Assembly: GCA_002496355.1 (NCBI GenBank)
Contig: DAJP01000093.1
Coordinates: 32,338-40,190, forward strand
DNA: 7,853 bases
DNA from: Euryarchaeota archaeon UBA346
GTDB lineage: Archaea > Thermoplasmatota > E2 > DHVEG-1
Direction: 5' to 3'
Part shown: piece by piece, positions 6,503 to 7,853 of the stretch
Position numbering within the stretch: position 1 is the first letter of the stretch
Layout of the letters: the number at the start of each line of letters is the position of its first letter
Position numbers and translations under genes: made by a program
The notes under the pieces: model-generated
The model's input: only the letters and a program-made list of their open reading frames with translations
Databases searched by the model: none
Told to the model about the DNA's origin: nothing

Positions 6503-7853
6503 ATGAAAAAAACGTATCTCCTCATCGTTGTTTACTTCGTCCTTTTCATACTTTCCTCTTCAGCGACCGCGATTTTTACCTCATCCCATACCTTGAAAGG
6601 AACTCTTGGGGAGGAAACAAAAGCCTTTTTTATCGGAAGAACCATCATCAACGGATCGTTCACTGGTCAACCTCTGGAGCATCTCATGGACTCCTCCTTT
6701 CTTCAACAGATGAGAGGATTTCCTCTCATTGGAGAAAGCAGTCTCACTGACCTTGATTCGGTTATTGTTATAGAAGACATCGATATCACCACTGCAACAT
6801 CCCTTGAGGATCTTATCATGCAATACTCCGATCATATCACTACCTACACCAATGTCGATATTGTCACAGAAGAGGGTCTGTTCCTTCTTGGCATCAATGA
6901 TGGTTTCATCAGTCTCTCCGCTGATCTCTCCTATGCAGTGACCACCATTGTTCCCCTTGAAATAGTCCCTGATTACATCACACGTTTTTTTGTCATTGGG
7001 ACAAACTCTCCACTCACGATGCAGTGTTCGGGAGACTTTGCAGCCCTCACCACACTTTCGGACACGAGTACAATTATCCTGAAAGATGGAAATGGGAGGA
7101 CGCTTTGGACCGGTGGGTCACCAAACGATTACCTCATCATCCAAGATCCGTCATTCTCTCTGGTAAAACATCCCTCACTTTCTCTTCTCCCTCTCACCGA
7201 TTCTGCATCAGCTATGACACTGACCGAGTCAGTTGTTCCAGCAGCGCCAGAGGATATACAGATTAAACAACTCATCCAAAATGTCGCGGTGATCCTTAAA
7301 GACTTTAGTGATACGAACACAGATTTTCTTGAGAGTATCAATGACCTGGATGTGTTCATCGAGACATCCTCCTTCATCGCAAACGGGGCAATGATTCTGC
7401 AGCAAACAAATGATACGGTGACGATAGATCATTCATCACAACGATTTTCTTCAGCAGGGTTTATACGTTTCAACACCCTCTCTGTTACTAATTTCGGGTC
7501 TCCCACAGGGCTGTTCATCAAAGGAGATTGCACCCTATGTTATCTTGGGGATCATTTTTACAATCCATCAGCGAAACGAAGCAATGACGGTATCGCGTTC
7601 CCATACGAATTGCTCTTCATCTGGGTCCTATCACTTGGTATCTTTGTCTACGTTCGGTTTTTCTTGCGGCCTCTGGTTGATATTACTCTTGATCAGAAAA
7701 TCAGGCGATACGGTCTTGTTGTCCATATCTCTGCTCTAGTCATTGCATTTTTACTTCTTGATTTGGAAGTCAACATCCTGTTTGGCATGAGTGCGCTTTC
7801 TTCCTTGGTGTCACAAGGTTTTTCTATTGGTACTGGTGCATTTTTCCTTTTAG
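6503..7853 (+). CDS. Unrecognised exported membrane protein (C-terminus outside window)
   Basis: An uninterrupted frame gives 450 codons from the ATG at 6503 and continues past the right edge; the final TAG of the window is out of frame. Residues 1-23 are a signal peptide or first membrane helix (MKKTYLLIVVYFVLFIL, then SATA). Residues about 24-366 are polar, strand-rich and probably extracellular, with no domain I recognise. A CxxC pair (Cys343, Cys346) lies near the end of this part, and Cys175 is the only other cysteine. Membrane helices follow at about 370-388 and 404-419, with a third beginning near 435. The loop between the first two is basic (KIRRYG), which places it inside the cell and the large domain outside. 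Candidate roles include a surface sensor, a transporter subunit or an envelope assembly factor, but none is supported. The start rests on the signal peptide and the TATA box 30 bases upstream. Confidence 0.8.
   Translation, partial: MKKTYLLIVVYFVLFILSSSATAIFTSSHTLKGTLGEETKAFFIGRTIINGSFTGQPLEHLMDSSFLQQMRGFPLIGESSLTDLDSVIVIEDIDITTATSLEDLIMQYSDHITTYTNVDIVTEEGLFLLGINDGFISLSADLSYAVTTIVPLEIVPDYITRFFVIGTNSPLTMQCSGDFAALTTLSDTSTIILKDGNGRTLWTGGSPNDYLIIQDPSFSLVKHPSLSLLPLTDSASAMTLTESVVPAAPEDIQIKQLIQNVAVILKDFSDTNTDFLESINDLDVFIETSSFIANGAMILQQTNDTVTIDHSSQRFSSAGFIRFNTLSVTNFGSPTGLFIKGDCTLCYLGDHFYNPSAKRSNDGIAFPYELLFIWVLSLGIFVYVRFFLRPLVDITLDQKIRRYGLVVHISALVIAFLLLDLEVNILFGMSALSSLVSQGFSIGTGAFFLL

Noticed and set aside
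7851..7853. TAG at the very end of the window as a stop for the exported membrane protein
   Set aside because: The reading frame there is CTT TTA G, so the TAG is out of frame and the gene continues.
1..7853. CRISPR arrays, tRNA or rRNA genes, insertion sequences and long repeats
   Set aside because: Reading both strands showed no regularly spaced repeats, no tRNA-like cloverleaf in the short gaps between genes, and no transposase; the window is almost fully occupied by protein genes.

Overview
The window looks like archaeal chromosome, most likely euryarchaeal or Thermoplasmatota-like, although the lineage cannot be fixed from the sequence alone. Five of the six gene starts have an A/T-rich, TATA-like element about 25 to 35 bases upstream and little or no room for a leader. 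The sixth has a Shine-Dalgarno-like GGGGAG. The ends of most genes carry bare T-tracts, not hairpin terminators. The secreted proteins and the fused Nnr repair enzyme also fit an archaeon.

Layout from left to right. (1) A large minus-strand gene starts at 1904 and runs off the left edge (634 codons visible). It encodes a secreted protein with a signal peptide, a region resembling cell-wall-binding repeat 2, and a C-terminal region resembling clan CD (C25, gingipain-like) cysteine peptidases. (2) A compact minus-strand SAM-dependent enzyme resembling the core of nicotianamine synthase lies at 2004-2594. (3) Divergent from it, a plus-strand AMP-forming adenylation enzyme of the ANL superfamily lies at 2669-4543. 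The roughly 75 bp between these two starts hold two back-to-back TATA-like boxes and a short inverted repeat. (4) A plus-strand bifunctional NAD(P)H-hydrate epimerase/dehydratase (Nnr) lies at 4618-6069. (5) A convergent minus-strand gene for a 103-residue charged helical protein of unknown function lies at 6115-6426. (6) A plus-strand gene for an unrecognised exported membrane protein starts at 6503 and runs off the right edge (450 codons visible).

Nnr is a housekeeping metabolite-repair enzyme and probably independent of its neighbours. The pair most likely to work together is the nicotianamine-synthase-like enzyme and the adenylation enzyme, which share one regulatory region. Their combination could make or modify a small molecule, but the substrates cannot be read from the sequence. 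The two edge genes both encode exported proteins with large extracellular parts. No RNA genes, CRISPR array, insertion sequence or other mobile element was seen, and no stretch longer than 300 bases lacks a gene.
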